Assembly (NCBI GenBank): GCA_900446925.1
Contig: UAVY01000004.1
Span: 434,001-498,000, forward strand
Source of the DNA: Citrobacter koseri
GTDB lineage: Bacteria > Pseudomonadota > Gammaproteobacteria > Enterobacterales > Enterobacteriaceae
DNA: 64,000 nt
Direction of reading: 5' to 3'
This document shows, piece by piece, positions 24,089-36,062 of the stretch. The notes beneath the pieces were generated by a model. That model worked only from the letters and a program-made list of their open reading frames with translations. It did no database searches and was not told where the DNA came from. How positions within the stretch are numbered: position 1 is the stretch's first letter; every line of letters begins with the position of its first letter. A program made the position numbers and the translations under genes.

Positions 24089-25774
24089 ATGTACGAGTTT
24101 AATCTGGTGTTGCTGCTGCTTCAGCAGATGTGCGTGTTTCTGGTCATTGCGTGGTTAATGAGTAAAACACGTTTATTCATCCCGTTAATGCAGGTTACCG
24201 TTCGCCTGCCGCATAAATTTCTCTGTTATATCGTCTTCTCTATTTTCTGCATTATGGGCACCTGGTTTGGGTTGCACATCGAAGATTCCATTGCCAATAC
24301 CCGTGCGATTGGCGCCGTGATGGGCGGCTTGCTGGGCGGGCCTGTGGTCGGTGGCCTGGTCGGACTCACCGGCGGTTTACACCGTTATTCGATGGGCGGG
24401 ATGACGGCGCTGAGCTGCATGATCTCCACCATTGTCGAAGGGTTGTTAGGCGGCCTGGTGCATAGCGTGCTGATCCGTCGCGGGCGCACCGATAAAGTCT
24501 TCAGCCCGTTAACGGCCGGGGCGATTACCTTCGTCGCTGAACTGGTGCAAATGCTGATCATTTTGTTGATCGCCCGACCTTTTGAAGATGCGTTGCATCT
24601 GGTAAGCAGTATTGCCGCGCCCATGATGGTGACTAACACCGTCGGGGCGGCGCTGTTTATGCGCATTTTGCTCGACAAACGCGCCATGTTTGAAAAATAC
24701 ACCTCGGCGTTTTCCGCCACCGCGCTGAAAGTGGCGGCCTCCACGGAGGGTATCCTCCGTCAGGGCTTTAACGAAGTGAACAGCATGAAGGTGGCCCAGG
24801 TGTTGTATCAGGAACTGGACATCGGCGCAGTAGCGATCACCGATCGCGATAAACTGCTGGCATTTACCGGCATTGGTGACGATCACCACCTGCCGGGGAA
24901 ACCTATTTCATCAAGCTACACGCTGAAAGCGATTGAGACCGGCGAAGTGGTGTATGCCGATGGTAACGAAGTGCCTTACCGCTGCTCGCTGCATCCGCAG
25001 TGCAAATTAGGCTCAACGCTGGTGATTCCGCTGCGCGGCGAAAACCAACGCGTGATGGGCACCATCAAACTGTATGAAGCCAAAAACCGGCTCTTTAGCT
25101 CCATCAACCGAACGCTGGGCGAGGGGATTGCGCAACTGCTGTCGGCGCAGATTCTGGCCGGGCAGTATGAACGCCAGAAAGCGCTGCTCACACAGTCGGA
25201 AATTAAACTTTTGCATGCGCAGGTGAATCCTCATTTTCTGTTTAACGCGCTTAACACCATTAAAGCGGTGGTGCGCCGCGACAGCGAACAGGCCAGCCAA
25301 CTGGTGCAGTATCTCTCGACCTTCTTTCGCAAGAACTTAAAGCGCCCCTCGGAGATTGTGACCCTTGCCGATGAAATTGAGCATGTGAATGCCTATTTGC
25401 AAATTGAGAAGGCGCGCTTCCAGGCGCGGTTGCAGGTGAATTTAAACGTGCCGGAGGAACTTTCGCACCAGCAACTGCCTGCGTTCACTCTGCAACCGAT
25501 TGTGGAAAACGCCATTAAGCACGGCACGTCGCAACTGCTTGGCACTGGCGAAGTCTCCATTACGGCCAGACAGGACGGGCAGCACCTGATGCTGGACATT
25601 GAGGATAACGCCGGATTGTACCAGCCCACGACCAATGCCAGCGGCCTGGGGATGAACCTGGTGGATAAACGGCTGCGCGAACGCTTTGGCGATGATTACG
25701 GCATCAACGTGGCCTGCGAACCCGATCTCTTTACCCGGATAACCTTACGACTTCCCCTGGAGGAAAACGCATGA
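24089..25774 (+). CDS. btsS: BtsS, pyruvate-sensing histidine kinase (LytS type)
   Basis: 561 residues from ATG 24089 ([14 protein letters not shown]); an upstream in-frame start would add 34 residues not found in the family. The 5TM-5TMR LytS receptor occupies the first 200 residues, then a GAF domain, then His_kinase ([16 protein letters not shown], phospho-His in that motif) and HATPase with VENAIKHG and [11 protein letters not shown]. With BtsR it senses external pyruvate and controls the btsT transporter in E. coli. Confidence 0.93.
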   Translation: MYEFNLVLLLLQQMCVFLVIAWLMSKTRLFIPLMQVTVRLPHKFLCYIVFSIFCIMGTWFGLHIEDSIANTRAIGAVMGGLLGGPVVGGLVGLTGGLHRYSMGGMTALSCMISTIVEGLLGGLVHSVLIRRGRTDKVFSPLTAGAITFVAELVQMLIILLIARPFEDALHLVSSIAAPMMVTNTVGAALFMRILLDKRAMFEKYTSAFSATALKVAASTEGILRQGFNEVNSMKVAQVLYQELDIGAVAITDRDKLLAFTGIGDDHHLPGKPISSSYTLKAIETGEVVYADGNEVPYRCSLHPQCKLGSTLVIPLRGENQRVMGTIKLYEAKNRLFSSINRTLGEGIAQLLSAQILAGQYERQKALLTQSEIKLLHAQVNPHFLFNALNTIKAVVRRDSEQASQLVQYLSTFFRKNLKRPSEIVTLADEIEHVNAYLQIEKARFQARLQVNLNVPEELSHQQLPAFTLQPIVENAIKHGTSQLLGTGEVSITARQDGQHLMLDIEDNAGLYQPTTNASGLGMNLVDKRLRERFGDDYGINVACEPDLFTRITLRLPLEENA

Positions 25775-26491
25775 TTAAAGTGCTGATTGTGGATGATGAG
25801 CCGTTAGCGCGGGAAAATCTGCGGATTCTGTTACAGGAACAAAGTGATATTGAGATTGTGGGTGAGTGCTCGAATGCGGTAGAGGCGATTGGCGCGGTGC
25901 ATAAGCTGCACCCGGACGTGCTGTTTCTCGACATCCAGATGCCGCGCATCAGCGGGCTGGAAATGGTCGGGATGCTCGATCCAGAACATCGACCGTACAT
26001 TGTTTTTCTGACCGCTTTTGACGAATACGCCATTAAAGCGTTTGAAGAGCATGCTTTTGACTATCTGCTTAAGCCCATTGAAGAGAAGCGGCTGGAGAAA
26101 ACGTTGGCGCGTCTGCGACAGGAACGAAACATGCAGGACGTTTCGGTACTGCCGGAAAATCAACAAGCGTTGAAATTCATTCCCTGCACCGGACACAGCC
26201 GTATTTATCTGTTGCAAATGGATGACGTGGCGTTTGTCAGCAGCCGGATGAGCGGCGTGTACGTAACCAGCAGCGAGGGGAAGGAAGGGTTTACCGAATT
26301 GACGCTGCGAACGCTGGAGAGCCGCACACCGTTATTGCGCTGCCATCGTCAGTATCTGGTGAATATGGCGCAGTTGCAGGAAATTCGTCTGGAGGATAAT
26401 GGTCAGGCCGAGCTGATTTTGCGCAACCGGCTTAACGGTTCCTGTCAGCCGTCGCTACCTGAAAAGTTTAAAAGAGGCGATTGGGCTGTAA
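25771..26491 (+). CDS. btsR: BtsR, LytTR response regulator (one frameshift at C-terminus)
   Basis: Receiver domain with phospho-acceptor Asp in [13 protein letters not shown] and a C-terminal LytTR DNA-binding domain ([28 protein letters not shown]). Starts 4 bp inside btsS. The uncorrected frame ends at 26502 with a foreign tail; removing one C near 26431 gives [20 protein letters not shown] and a stop at 26491, exactly the 239-residue family length. The restored [13 protein letters not shown] is part of the DNA-binding domain. Confidence 0.92.
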
Positions 26492-26537
26492 AAGACTGCT
26501 AAAATGATTTTTTGCCTCATTAACACCCGAAGGCCCC

Positions 26538-27008
26538 ATGCTGAGTAACGATATTCTGCGTAGCGTGCGCTACATCCTGAAAGCAAACAATAACGATCTG
26601 GTGCGCATTCTGGCGCTGGGTAATGCCGAAGCCACTGCGGAACAGATTGCTGTCTGGTTGCGTAAAGAAGAGGAAGAGGGCTTTCAACGTTGCCCGGATA
26701 TTATCCTCTCTGCTTTCCTGAATGGGCTGATTTACGAAAAGCGTGGTAAAGATGAGTCCGCGCCAGCGCTGGAGCCGGAGCGGCGCGTTAACAATAATAT
26801 TGTGCTGAAAAAGCTGCGTATCGCGTTCTCGCTGAAAACCGACGATATTCTTGCGATTCTGACGGAGCAAAAATTCCGCGTCTCGATGCCGGAAATCACG
26901 GCGATGATGCGCGCCCCGGAGCATAAAAACTTCCGCGAGTGCGGCGATCAGTTCTTGCGTTATTTCCTGCGCGGGCTGGCGGCGCGTCAGCACGAGAAGA
27001 AAGCGTAA
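26538..27008 (+). CDS. yehS: YehS, DUF1456 protein
   Basis: Intact 156 residues with the two repeated DUF1456 halves (NDILRSVRYILKANNNDLVRIL and NNIVLKKLRIAFSLKTDDIL). Function unknown. It lies 46 bases after btsR and may share its transcript. Confidence 0.9.
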   Translation: MLSNDILRSVRYILKANNNDLVRILALGNAEATAEQIAVWLRKEEEEGFQRCPDIILSAFLNGLIYEKRGKDESAPALEPERRVNNNIVLKKLRIAFSLKTDDILAILTEQKFRVSMPEITAMMRAPEHKNFRECGDQFLRYFLRGLAARQHEKKA

Positions 27009-27020
27009 TAAGATAAGCGG

Positions 27021-27055
27021 TAGGCCGGATAAGGTGTTTGCACCGTCATCCGGCG
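27021..27055. repeat. REP element after yehS
   Basis: GTAGGCCGGATAAGGTGTTT and GTCATCCGGC form a REP hairpin between two convergent genes. Confidence 0.75.
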
Positions 27056-27077
27056 TGGTTCGCTGGCGTACTGGAAT

Positions 27078-27110
27078 AAAAAAGCCGGAGAATGTCTCCG
27101 GCTTTTTTTG
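27078..27110. terminator. Bidirectional terminator between yehS and metG
   Basis: Stem AAAAGCCGGAGA / TCTCCGGCTTTT with A and T runs on the two sides; it can terminate both convergent genes. Confidence 0.85.
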
Positions 27111-27111
27111 T

Positions 27112-29149
27112 TTATTTCACCTGCTGGCCTGGCTTCGCACCGTCATCCGGGCTTAACAGGAAGATATCTTTCCCGCCAGGACCGGCGGCCATCACCATCC
27201 CTTCAGAGATGCCGAAGCGCATTTTACGCCGGGGCCAGGTTGGCGACCATCACCGTATGGCGACCAATCAGCGCCTGCGGGTCAGGGTACGCGGAACGGA
27301 TGCCGGAGAAGACGTTGCGCTTTTCGCCGCCCAGATCCAGCGTCAGACGCAGCAGTTTGTCGGAACCCTCAACGAACTCAGCATTTTCAATCAGCGCCAC
27401 GCGCAGATCGACCTTAGCGAAATCGTCAAAGGTAATGGTTTCCTGAATCGGGTCGTCTGCCAGCGGGCCGGTAACTGGCGCCGCCGCCGCTTTCACCTCT
27501 TCTTTCGAGGCTTCAACCAGCGCATCAACCTGTTTCATGTCGATGCGGTTATACAGCGCTTTGAAGGCGTTAACCTTGTGGCCCCAGCAGCGGTTGCGCG
27601 ATTGCATCCCAGTTCAGCTCGGTGTTCAGGAACGCTTCCACACGTTCGCTCAGCGTTGGCAGAACCGGCTTCAGGTACGTCATCAGCACGCGGAACAGGT
27701 TGATGCCCATCGAGCAGATCGCCTGCAGGTCGGCATCGCGGCCTTCCTGTTTCGCGACAACCCCACGGCGCCTGTTCATCAACATAGCGGTTAGCCATGT
27801 CCGCCAGCGCCATAATTTCACGGATCGCTTTACCGAATTCGCGGCTTTCCCACGCTTCGCCGATGACCGCTGCTGCGTCGGTGAAGGTTTTGTACAGCGC
27901 GGGATCGGCCAGTTCAGCAGCCAGTACGCCATCGAAACGCTTGTTGATAAAGCCCGCGTTACGGGAAGCCAGGTTGACGACCTTGTTGACGATATCCGCG
28001 TTGACGCGCTGCACGAAGTCTTCCAGATTCAGGTCGATGTCATCGATGCGGGAAGAGAGCTTCGCTGTGTAGTAATAGCGCAGGCTGTCGGCGTCAAAAT
28101 GGTTCAGCCAGGTGCTGGCCTTAATAAAGGTGCCGCGCGATTTAGACATCTTCGCGCCGTTCACCGTCACATAGCCGTGAACGAACAGGTTGGTCGGTTT
28201 GCGGAAACCGCTGCCTTCCAGCATGGCCGGCCAGAACAGGCTGTGGAAGTAGACGATATCTTTACCGATGAAATGGTACAGCTCGGCGTCAGAATCTTTC
28301 TTCCAGTAGTCGTCAAAGCTGGTCAGATCGCCGCGCTTGTTGCACAGATTCTTGAATGAACCCATGTAGCCGATCGGCGCATCCAGCCAGACGTAGAAAA
28401 ATTTGCCCGGCGCATTCGGGATTTCAAAACCGAAGTATGGCGCGTCACGGGAGATATCCCACTGTTGCAGGCCGGATTCAAACCACTCCTGCATTTTGTT
28501 CGCCACCTGTTCCTGCAACGCGCCGCTGCGGGTCCACGCCTGCAACATTTCGCTGAAAGAGGGCAGGTCAAAGAAGAAGTGCTCAGAGTCGCGCATCACC
28601 GGCGTAGCGCCGGAAACCACGGATTTTCGGCTCGATAAGCTCGGTCGGGCTATAGGTCGCGCCACACACTTCGCAGTTATCGCCGTACTGATCTGGAGAC
28701 TTACATTTCGGGCAGGTGCCTTTTACAAAACGATCCGGCAGGAACATGCCTTTTTCTGGATCGTAGAGCTGAGAGATGGTGCGGTTCTTAATGAAACCGT
28801 TCTCTTTCAGGCGGGTGTAAATCAGCTCGGACAGCTCGCGGTTCTCTTCGCTGTGCGTTGAGTGGTAGTTGTCATAGCTGATGTTAAAGCCTGCGAAATC
28901 AGTCTGATGCTCCTGACTCATTTCACCAATCATCTGCTCTGGCGTAATACCCAACTGCTGTGCTTTCAGCATGATAGGGGTGCCGTGTGCGTCGTCCGCG
29001 CAGATGAAGTTGACCTGGTGGCCGCGCATTCGCTGGTAACGGACCCAGACATCAGCCTGGATGTGCTCCAGCATATGGCCGAGGTGGATGGAGCCGTTGG
29101 CGTACGGCAGCGCGCACGTTACCAGAATTTTCTTCGCGACTTGAGTCAT
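27112..29149 (-). CDS. metG: Methionyl-tRNA synthetase (frameshifted)
   Basis: Essential enzyme charging tRNA-Met. Class I HIGH-like site in [16 protein letters not shown], zinc knuckle [17 protein letters not shown] (four Cys), KMSKS loop [11 protein letters not shown], and C-terminal tRNA-binding dimerisation domain. The corrected length is 677 residues. At least four extra bases occur, near 27228, 27583, 27768 and 28616. Since this gene cannot be lost, these must be sequence errors. The start [19 protein letters not shown] at 29149 agrees with E. coli. Confidence 0.95.
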
Positions 29150-29314
29150 AGTAGGTATTACTTCTTCTCTAGTAAAAGGGGGTTCTGATGTTACCTGAAA
29201 GGGAATAACTACGCCAAGTGATAAGGGCATTAATCCATAAATGAATAATTATTACCGCAGGAGTAAACTAGAAAGTTACAATTGTACTTTTCATAACGAT
29301 AAAAAGGAGTCGGG

Positions 29315-30425
29315 ATGAACGCACAATCCCAGGCTAAATCACCAGAGACCCTGCGCGCGATGGTCGCCGGGACGCTGGCGAATTTTCAGCACCCAACCCT
29401 GAAGCATAACCTGACGACGTTGAAAGCGTTGCACCATGTCGCCTGGCTGGATGACACGCTGCACGTTGAGCTGGTCATGCCGTTTGTCTGGCACAGCGCG
29501 TTTGAGGTGTTAAAAGAGCAATGCAGCGCCGATTTACTGCGGATTACGGGCGCGAAAGCCATTGACTGGAAGCTGTCGCATAACATCGCGACGCTGAAGC
29601 GCGTTAAAAATCAGCCTGGCATTAACGGCGTGAAGAACATTATCGCCGTCAGTTCCGGTAAAGGCGGTGTGGGAAAATCGTCTACCGCTGTTAACCTGGC
29701 GTTAGCGCTGGCGGCGGAAGGGGCGAAAGTCGGTATTCTGGATGCTGATATCTACGGCCCGTCTATCCCGACTATGCTTGGGGCTGAGAATCAGCGTCCA
29801 ACTTCGCCGGACGGCACCCATATGGCGCCGATTATGTCTCACGGTCTGGCGACCAACTCCATCGGCTATCTGGTGACAGATGACAATGCGATGGTATGGC
29901 GCGGCCCGATGGCCAGCAAAGCGCTGATGCAGATGTTGCAGGAAACGTTGTGGCCGGATCTGGATTACCTGGTACTGGATATGCCGCCGGGAACCGGTGA
30001 CATTCAATTGACGCTGGCGCAGAACATTCCGGTTACAGGCGCGGTTGTCGTTACCACGCCGCAGGACATCGCGCTTATTGACGCCAAAAAAAGGCATTGT
30101 GATGTTCGAGAAGGTCGAAGTACCGGTGCTCGGGATTGTTGAAAACATGAGTATGCATATCTGTAGCAACTGCGGTCACCATGAGCCGATTTTCGGTACC
30201 GGCGGCGCACAGAAACTGGCCGAGCAGTACCGCACCCAACTGCTGGGGCAGATGCCGTTGCATATCAGCCTGCGTGAAGATCTCGATCGCGGAACGCCGA
30301 CGGTAATCAGCCGTCCCGACAGTGAGTTTACCGCGATATACCGCGAGCTGGCAGGGCGCGTTGCGGCGCAACTGTACTGGCAGGGTGAGGTTATTCCCGG
30401 AGAAATAGCTTTCCGCGCGGTTTAA
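29315..30425 (+). CDS. mrp: Mrp/ApbC, Fe-S cluster carrier ATPase (one frameshift)
   Basis: P-loop NTPase that assembles and transfers Fe-S clusters. N-terminal MIP18-like domain (residues 1-95), deviant Walker A SSGKGGVGKSSTAVNLA, Walker B DYLVLDMPPGTGD, and the cluster-binding CxxC (CSNCGHHEPIF). The corrected length is 369 residues; the only break is an extra A in the A run at 30086-30092. Divergent from metG. Confidence 0.93.
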
Positions 30426-30699
30426 TTTCGCCTGAATCGTCAGGATGACGGCTATTCACCGCATCATAAATATATTGATGCGGTGAATGTATTAATGAAA
30501 TAATCATCACGCTATTATTTATTTTCCCTTCATTAATTGGGCGCTTTTCTTAAAAAATCACCAAATACATCATTTGAATTGATCATAGCTATCTTATTAA
30601 TTTATTATCTCGATTGGTCTTACAATGAACCGGCGAGCATAATTTCCCATGAAGATAAACTGTGCTGTGCTCTCTTTTACGACAGGATTAACGCTAAAC

Positions 30700-30981
30700 A
30701 TGAAGAATCCTTTGCTGATGGGAATTATAGTTCTGGCTTATGGAATGAGTTCTCCTGTTTTTGCTTCTGATACCGCGACGCTCACGATTAGCGGAAGCGT
30801 CACGACCCCAACCTGTCACGCTGACGTTGTGGATACTCAGTTGCAACAGCGTTGCGGTAATAACACCTATCTGGCAAACGCAGGAGAAACGGCTTCAATG
30901 CCGGTCAGAGGCGTTGTAACGGAAGTTATCACCCTGCCAGGAAGCACCGCTCGCCAGATAGTCCTAAACCGCTACGACTAA
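30700..30981 (+). CDS. yehE: YehE, DUF2574 secreted protein
   Basis: 93 residues with signal peptide MKNPLLMGIIVLAYGMSSPVFA, two or three Cys in the mature part and the ending IVLNRYD shared with E. coli YehE. The frame is open from 30649, but the start at 30700 gives a normal signal peptide and the family length. Function unknown. The 274 bases upstream are AT-rich without a gene. Confidence 0.88.
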   Translation: MKNPLLMGIIVLAYGMSSPVFASDTATLTISGSVTTPTCHADVVDTQLQQRCGNNTYLANAGETASMPVRGVVTEVITLPGSTARQIVLNRYD

Positions 30982-30998
30982 AATAACGTGAATACGAG

Positions 30999-31036
30999 AA
31001 AGCCCGCATCATTTGTATGAATGATGCGGGCTTTTC
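30999..31036 (+). terminator. Terminator after yehE
   Basis: A perfect 13-bp stem (AAGCCCGCATCAT / ATGATGCGGGCTT) is followed by TTCT. The following AT-rich 220 bases precede stcA and should hold its promoter. Confidence 0.85.
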
Positions 31037-31259
31037 TATTTATATTTTGAATATATTTAATGATAAATCACGATTATTAATAAATTCTAAAAATGATAAT
31101 TAGTACAACTTATTTGTTGAAATTATATTGCATTCTGTAAATTGTTTTAAATCAACAAAACAACACGTTTACATTGCGATAACGTTTTGTGTGTGAGAAT
31201 TTAGTTTCAAGAGTTAATCCCTCTTAACAAATAGAAATTCATTTATTAAGGAAGATACT

Positions 31260-31814
31260 ATGAAACGTTCAATTATTGCTGCCTCCGTATTGTCTGCTAT
31301 TTTTATGAGTGCCGGGGTTTTTGCGGCGGAATTAGAAACAGGAACGTTAACAATAGAAGGTGAAGTTATAAATAGCTCCTGTTATTTCAAAAATGGTCTT
31401 GATGATAGCCGCATTGTATTACCTGGTGTTGATGCCTCTCGTTTTTCAGGGCTAAGTGCCGGAGAGACGGTTGGTGCAGAAGAAGGAACTCAGACGGCTA
31501 TGAAAATAGTATGTCCTGTAGGTTCTGGTTTGAAAACGATAAGAATTACAAATGGAGTCTTTAATGCGTCTGGTGTGCTTAAAAAGAGTAGCGGAGGTGC
31601 CGAAGGGGTTGGGTTTAATCTAAAGCTGGGAAATAAACCTATCACGAATGATCAAGAAACGGATATATCAGGTGAACTCACTCCAGTTTCTACTGGAGAT
31701 GGAGAGGAGTATACCCTGGATTTTAAAGCCCAATATGCGCGACTTGATAGTTCTACTGCGGTTATAGCAGGGGATCTGTCATCTGTCCTGACTATTTCAG
31801 TTTCTGCCGATTAA
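31260..31814 (+). CDS. stcA: StcA, major fimbrial subunit
   Basis: 184 residues: signal peptide MKRSIIAASVLSAIFMSAGVFA, then a pilin domain with the N-terminal strand GTLTIEGEVINSSC and a Cys pair (residues about 42 and 82). Structural subunit of a chaperone-usher fimbria, first gene of stcABCD. The gene is AT-richer than its neighbours, as usual for fimbrial loci. Gene name from position between yehE and thiM, as in S. Typhimurium. Confidence 0.85.
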   Translation: MKRSIIAASVLSAIFMSAGVFAAELETGTLTIEGEVINSSCYFKNGLDDSRIVLPGVDASRFSGLSAGETVGAEEGTQTAMKIVCPVGSGLKTIRITNGVFNASGVLKKSSGGAEGVGFNLKLGNKPITNDQETDISGELTPVSTGDGEEYTLDFKAQYARLDSSTAVIAGDLSSVLTISVSAD

Positions 31815-31866
31815 TTGTGATGCCGGTGGAAGCACCGGCTGTTTACTAAAGGAGGGCAAGTATAAA

Positions 31867-32552
31867 ATGAAAGGGATTTTTACTGCTTTTTTAATCACAT
31901 CTGTACTGCCCGTCCATGCTGGTGTTGTAATTTACGGTACTCGCATTATCTACCCGGCAGAGAAAAAAGAAGTGCTGGTACAGTTAATGAACCAGGGGGG
32001 GACGTTCTTCACTGGTGCAGTCGTGGATTGATGATGGCGACACGTCGCTACCGCCGGAGAAAATCCAGGTGCCGTTTCTGCTTACGCCACCGGTTGCAAA
32101 GGTAGCCAGTGATTCCGGCCAGCAGTTAAAGATTAAAGCTATGCCGAATATGTTACCCGGTAATAAAGAGAGCCTTTTTTTTTCTGAATGTGCTGGATAT
32201 TCCACCGAATAATCCAGAAAGCGCCGGAAAGAATGTGCTTAAGTTTGCTATGCAAAACCGTATTAAGCTGTTTTATCGACCCAAAGGTATTGCACCCGTT
32301 AATAAAAGTACTTTTCAGAAACTGGCGATTAAACGGAGCGGTAAAACATTTACGATCAGAAATGATGCCGCCAACTGGATCACCGTAAGTGAGGTGAAAG
32401 CCAGTAATGTCAAAATAAATAATGAAAGCATCATGGTCGCTCCCTTATCCAGTCAGGACGTACCATTAAAAAATGTTAACGCCAGCCAATATAGTCTGAC
32501 CATTATTGATGATTACGGTAATTATATCAGCGATCGTGTAAGCGTAAAATGA
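31867..32552 (+). CDS. stcB: StcB, periplasmic fimbrial chaperone (frameshifted)
   Basis: Signal MKGIFTAFLITSVLPVHA followed by the PapD-type fold: GTRIIYPAEKKEVLVQLMNQ, SLVQSWIDDGD and the strand G1 region VLKFAMQNRIKLFYRP with the conserved Lys. The corrected length is about 228 residues. Breaks fall in a seven-G run at 31995-32001 and in a T run at 32175-32183. I considered phase variation through these runs but think errors more likely, because the whole window shows the same pattern. Confidence 0.85.
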
Positions 32553-32564
32553 CAGGAGTCGGTT

Positions 32565-35045
32565 ATGTTAAGGATGACCCCGCTTGCTTCGGCGATATTA
32601 CTGTTGCTGCCCGGAATGAATGCTTATGCGGCAGAAGAAACCTTTGACACCCATTTTATGATGGGGGGAATGAAAGGCGAGAAAGTGTCTGACTTCCGTC
32701 TGGATGATAGCCAACCGTTATCCGGGCAATATGACATCGATATTTATGTCAACCAGCAATGGCGGGGAAAATATGAGGTTATTGTTAAAGATAACCCGGA
32801 TGATACCTGCTTGTCTCGTGAGATATTCACTCGCTTAGGCATTAATACAGAAGCATTGAATAATGCGGGGGAGTGCTTATTGTTGAAACAGGCGGTGCAA
32901 GGCGGGAGCTACGCGTGGGATATCGGTACGTTTCGTCTGAACCTCAGCGTGCCGCAGGCATACGTGGAAGAACTGGAGCAGGGATATGTGCCGCCAGAAA
33001 ACTGGGATCGCGGTATTAATGCTCTTTATACGTCATATTATGCCAGCCAGTATTACAGTGATTATAAAGAGTCCGGCAACAGTAAAAGCACCTATGTCCG
33101 TTTTAACAGCGGGCTAAATTTGCTGGGGTGGCAATTGCATTCGGATGCCAGTTACAGCAAATCTGACGACAACCGTGGAGAGTGGAAAAGCAATACGCTC
33201 TTTCTTGAGCGGGGAATCCCGCAGATTCTGGGTACGCTGTGCGCCGGGGATATGTATACCTCATCAGATATCTTTGATTCTGTGCGTTTTAGCGGCGTAC
33301 GTCTGTATCGGGATATGCAGATGTTACCGAACTCGAAGCAAAACTTTACGCCGCTGGTACAGGGGATTGCACAAAGTAATGCGCTGGTCACCATTGAGCA
33401 GAACGGTTTTGTGGTCTATCAGAAAGAGGTGCCGCCAGGGCCGTTTTCTATCGCTGATTTACAGCTTGCGGGAGGCGGTGCGGATCTTGATGTGAGCGTG
33501 AAAGAGGCCGACGGCTCAGTCACTACCTACCTTGTACCGTATGCCGCTGTCCCTAACATGCTGCAACCCGGCGTTTCGAAGTATGACTTTGCCGCCGGGC
33601 GAAGCCACATTGAGGGAGCGAGTCATCAAACGGATTTTGCGCAAATCAGCTATCAGTATGGCCTGAATAATTTGCTGACGCTTTATGGCGGCACAATGCT
33701 GGCGGATGATTACAATGCTTTTACGCTCGGTACAGGATGGAATACCCGTATTGGCGCAATTTCCGTGGATGCGACGAAGTCTCATAGCAAACAGGATAAT
33801 GGCGATGTTTTTGACGGTCAGAGCTATCAGATTGCCTATAACAAATATTTGACGCAAACGGCGACCCGCTTTGGTCTGGCGGCATACCGCTATTCGTCAC
33901 GCGAGTACCGTACTTTTAACGATCATGTCTGGGCCAATAATAAAAATAACTACCGTCGCGATGAGAATGATGTCTATGACATTACTGATTATTACCAGAA
34001 TGATTTTGGGCGTAAAAACAGTTTTTCCGCCAACGTCAGCCAGACCTTGCCAGAAGGATGGGGATCGTTTTCCTTAAGTACGCTATGGCGTGATTATTGG
34101 GGACGCAGTGGTAACAGTAAAGATTATCAATTGAGCTATTCCAGCCAGTGGCAGCGCATCAGCTATACGTTTTCTGCCAGCCAGACATATGATGAAGATC
34201 ATCATGAAGACAAGCGTTTTAATATCTTTATTTCGATTCCATTTGATTGGGGGAGATGATATTACCTCGCCGCGCCGGTCTTTATATGTGTCTAACTCAA
34301 CCACCTTTGATGATGATGGCTTTGCCTCCAACAATACCGGATTGTCTGGTACAACGGGCGCTCGCGATCAGTTTACTTATGGCGTGAACCTTAGCCATCA
34401 GCGACAGAACAGCGAGACCACCGCGGGACAAACCTGACGTGGAATGCGCCTGTGGCGACATTAAACGGCAGTTACAGTCAGTCGTCTAAATATACGCAAA
34501 GTAGCGGCAGTATTTCGGGAGGCGTGGTGGCCTGGTCCGGCGGTGTGAACCTGGCGAATCGTCTTTCGGAGACGTTTGCGATAATGCAGGCGCCGGGATT
34601 AGAAGGCGCTTATGCGAATGGACAGAAATACCGCACTACTAACCGTAATGGCGTGGTGATCTATGACAGCCTGACGCCATACCGTGAAAACCACCTGATG
34701 CTGGATGTTTCACAAAGTAATAGTGAAACGGAATTACGTGGCAATCGGAAAATTACCGCGCCATACCGTGGGGCAGTGGTACTGACAACGTTTGACACCG
34801 ACCAACGAAAGCCGTGGTTTATTCGGGCGCAACGTCCCGACGGCTCGCCGCTAATCTTTGGCTACGAGGTTGAGGATACGCACGGGCATAATATTGGCGT
34901 GGTCGGCCAGGGAAGTCAGCTCTTTATTCGCACCAATGAAATTCCGCCAGAAGTTAGTGTGGCGGTCGATAAACAACAGGGACTTTCATGTTCAATCACC
35001 TTCGATAAAGAGATTGATGAAAGTAAAGTTTATATTTGTCGGTGA
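32565..35045 (+). CDS. stcC: StcC, outer membrane usher (frameshifted)
   Basis: 826-residue usher: signal peptide ending PGMNAYAA, N-terminal chaperone-binding domain (FDTHFMMGGM, VNQQWRGKYEV), 24-strand barrel with the plug (VPPGPFSIADLQL), and C-terminal domains (PRRGAVVLTTF-type region at GAVVLTTFDTDQRKPWFI). Breaks: an extra G near 34254 and a missing A near 34430. It starts 12 bases after stcB. Confidence 0.88.
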
Positions 35046-35055
35046 GGTGAATGGA

Positions 35056-36017
35056 ATGTGGCCGTATCTATTGCTATGTGTATTCCTTGTTTCTTTTTCT
35101 TCCTTTAGTGCGTGTCGGTTGAGCAATGGAGATAAAAGTGAACGGATTGTTCTTAATGTTGAATTTTCCCCTGAAAAAAACACGTCTCAGAGTAGTGTTT
35201 TGTTAAATTTCACAAAAGATTTTAAATGTCGATTATCTTCAGATAGAATGAATTTTTATGATAATATCATGCACGAAACATATGCCGTTAATGGCATTCG
35301 ATTTAAAGTAAAGTCTGATGTTGGTACATCATTTCCAGTTTCTAATCTTAATTATGAACTTATTTCTGGCGCAAGTAACGATGTCGCTGTAATAAATAAA
35401 GTTGTACCAATGGTATTCGATTATGTACTGGAAGGTCGAAATGTGCCAACAACTCAAGGTAATGATACGCTTACTGTTAAGGATGCTTTTGTAATAACAA
35501 CGGCTAAATGTGAGTCTATTGGTTGCTGGTTGTTTGGCGATGCGGGTTCTTATATTGTAGATTTGAATATATCTATTAAACACAGGAAAACAACCTGTGA
35601 ATTTTTATCTCCACATTATTTCATAAAAATGGAAGATGTAACAACACAGGAGTTGCTGGCCGGGAATGGGAAAAGAAGTAAGAGTGAAGATATTAAACTA
35701 CGATGCGATGGTATACATGGAATTGCAAGCAACCCTGTTACGGTAAAAATATCTGATGGTGATTGGGACGCCAATGGTCAGATATTGCTTAACACTATAT
35801 CTACTGGAAGTAAAAATGTCGGGTTTTAAATTATTTCGAGGTTCTGAGCCCGGTAACGCTGCATAAGGGGAATGTTTTGCTCTCAGTCGCGAAATATTCT
35901 GGTCTGGAAACAGACTATGTATTTCCCGTATCAGCAGAATATGCCCTTACTGGCGGTGGAAAACCAACGACAGGTGAAATATCAAGTAAAGTTATTTTTA
36001 GAGTTGATTATCAGTAA
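35056..36017 (+). CDS. stcD: StcD, fimbrial tip adhesin (frameshifted at C-terminus)
   Basis: About 319 residues: start MWPYLLLCVFLVSFSSFSAC gives a signal peptide, then an N-terminal lectin-like region with several Cys and a C-terminal pilin domain. The plain frame stops at 35829; removing an extra T near 35827 and an extra C near 35852 extends it to VIFRVDYQ at 36017, with the alternating pattern of a pilin donor-accepting strand. The ATG at 35056 lies 11 bases after the usher stop behind GAGGTGA; a GTG at 35047 is an alternative. Confidence 0.78.
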
Positions 36018-36020
36018 TAA

Positions 36021-36062
36021 AAAACAAAGCCATTCCCCCTCGTTTTCGAGGGGGCTTTTTTT
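36021..36062. terminator. Bidirectional terminator between stcD and rcnB
   Basis: Stem CCCCCTCG / CGAGGGGG with a TTTT loop, A run on the left and T run on the right. It serves both convergent genes and touches the rcnB stop codon. Confidence 0.88.

Noticed and set aside
31995..32001. Seven-G run in stcB as a phase-variation switch
   Set aside because: Similar indels occur in essential and housekeeping genes throughout the window, so sequence error is the simpler explanation. It could be revisited with accurate reads.
34858..35055. Upstream extension of stcD into stcC
   Set aside because: The frame is open there by chance; the signal peptide begins at 35056 after the usher stop.
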